Assembly: GCA_022563055.1 (NCBI GenBank)
Contig: JADFOB010000105.1
Span: 1 to 5,804, forward strand
Length of the DNA stretch: 5,804 bases
Direction: 5' to 3'
Source of the DNA: Planctomycetota bacterium
Lineage (GTDB): Bacteria > Planctomycetota > Phycisphaerae > UBA1845
In this document: positions 5,743 through 5,804 of the stretch, piece by piece
Position numbering within the stretch: the first letter of the stretch is position 1
How the letters are laid out: the number at the start of each line of letters is the position of its first letter
Notes under the pieces: generated by a model
Databases searched by the model: none
The model's input: the letters and a program-made list of their open reading frames with translations, nothing else
Told to the model about the DNA's origin: nothing
Position numbers and translations under genes: made by a program

Positions 5743-5804
5743 AAATGACTAAGCCAACCCGTCAAAACAAGCTTGGGTGCCCCATCCTTTGCGTTGCAAG
5801 ACTG
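5743..5804. other. No gene seen at the right edge
   Basis: This is non-coding as far as it can be read. It ends in a G/C-rich string (GGGTGCCCCATCC, 5775-5787) that may be the left part of another inverted repeat cut by the window boundary. No start codon with a ribosome site is visible for a following plus-strand gene. Confidence 0.45.

Overview
The window looks like a piece of chromosome from a GC-rich bacterium, most likely an uncultured planctomycete or a close relative. This inference rests on three things recalled from those groups: the wording of the GyrA breakage-reunion domain (for example [16 protein letters not shown]), the C-terminal extension of the RNase D, and the presence of an EboB-type TatD hydrolase. 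No search was run, so the placement is tentative.

Layout. Positions 1-158 hold no gene but contain a cluster of perfect inverted and direct repeats just beyond the 3' end of gyrA. Positions 159-2696 (minus strand) are a complete gyrA (DNA gyrase A, 845 aa) with catalytic Tyr126 and a GyrA box. The 311-nt divergent intergenic region 2697-3007 holds the gyrA Shine-Dalgarno site, a leader hairpin, a plausible sigma-70 promoter for gyrA, and three copies of a short palindromic repeat. Positions 3008-4225 (plus strand) encode RNase D (405 aa) with intact DEDDy residues and an HRDC domain. Positions 4226-4463 hold a GCAA-tetraloop hairpin, a second hairpin and a fourth, degenerate copy of the same palindromic repeat. 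A small unrecognised gene (best start 4464, 82 aa) follows. A 104-nt gap then carries a heptamer tandem repeat folded back on an inverted copy. Positions 4817-5647 (plus strand) encode a TatD-superfamily hydrolase strongly resembling EboB. The last 157 nt contain a nested inverted repeat and no gene start that I can support.

How it fits together. gyrA and rnd are housekeeping genes transcribed divergently. The small gene and the EboB-like hydrolase run in the same direction and could be one transcription unit, but they are separated by a structured repeat. EboB is normally part of the ebo (edb) metabolite cluster with EboA, a UbiA-like prenyltransferase and a sugar-phosphate-cyclase-like enzyme. 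None of these is visible here, so this is either a stand-alone copy, an edge of a rearranged cluster, or the start of a cluster continuing past position 5804. The most distinctive non-coding property is that every intergenic space contains a different or shared small palindromic element. No convincing new multi-gene system is visible.
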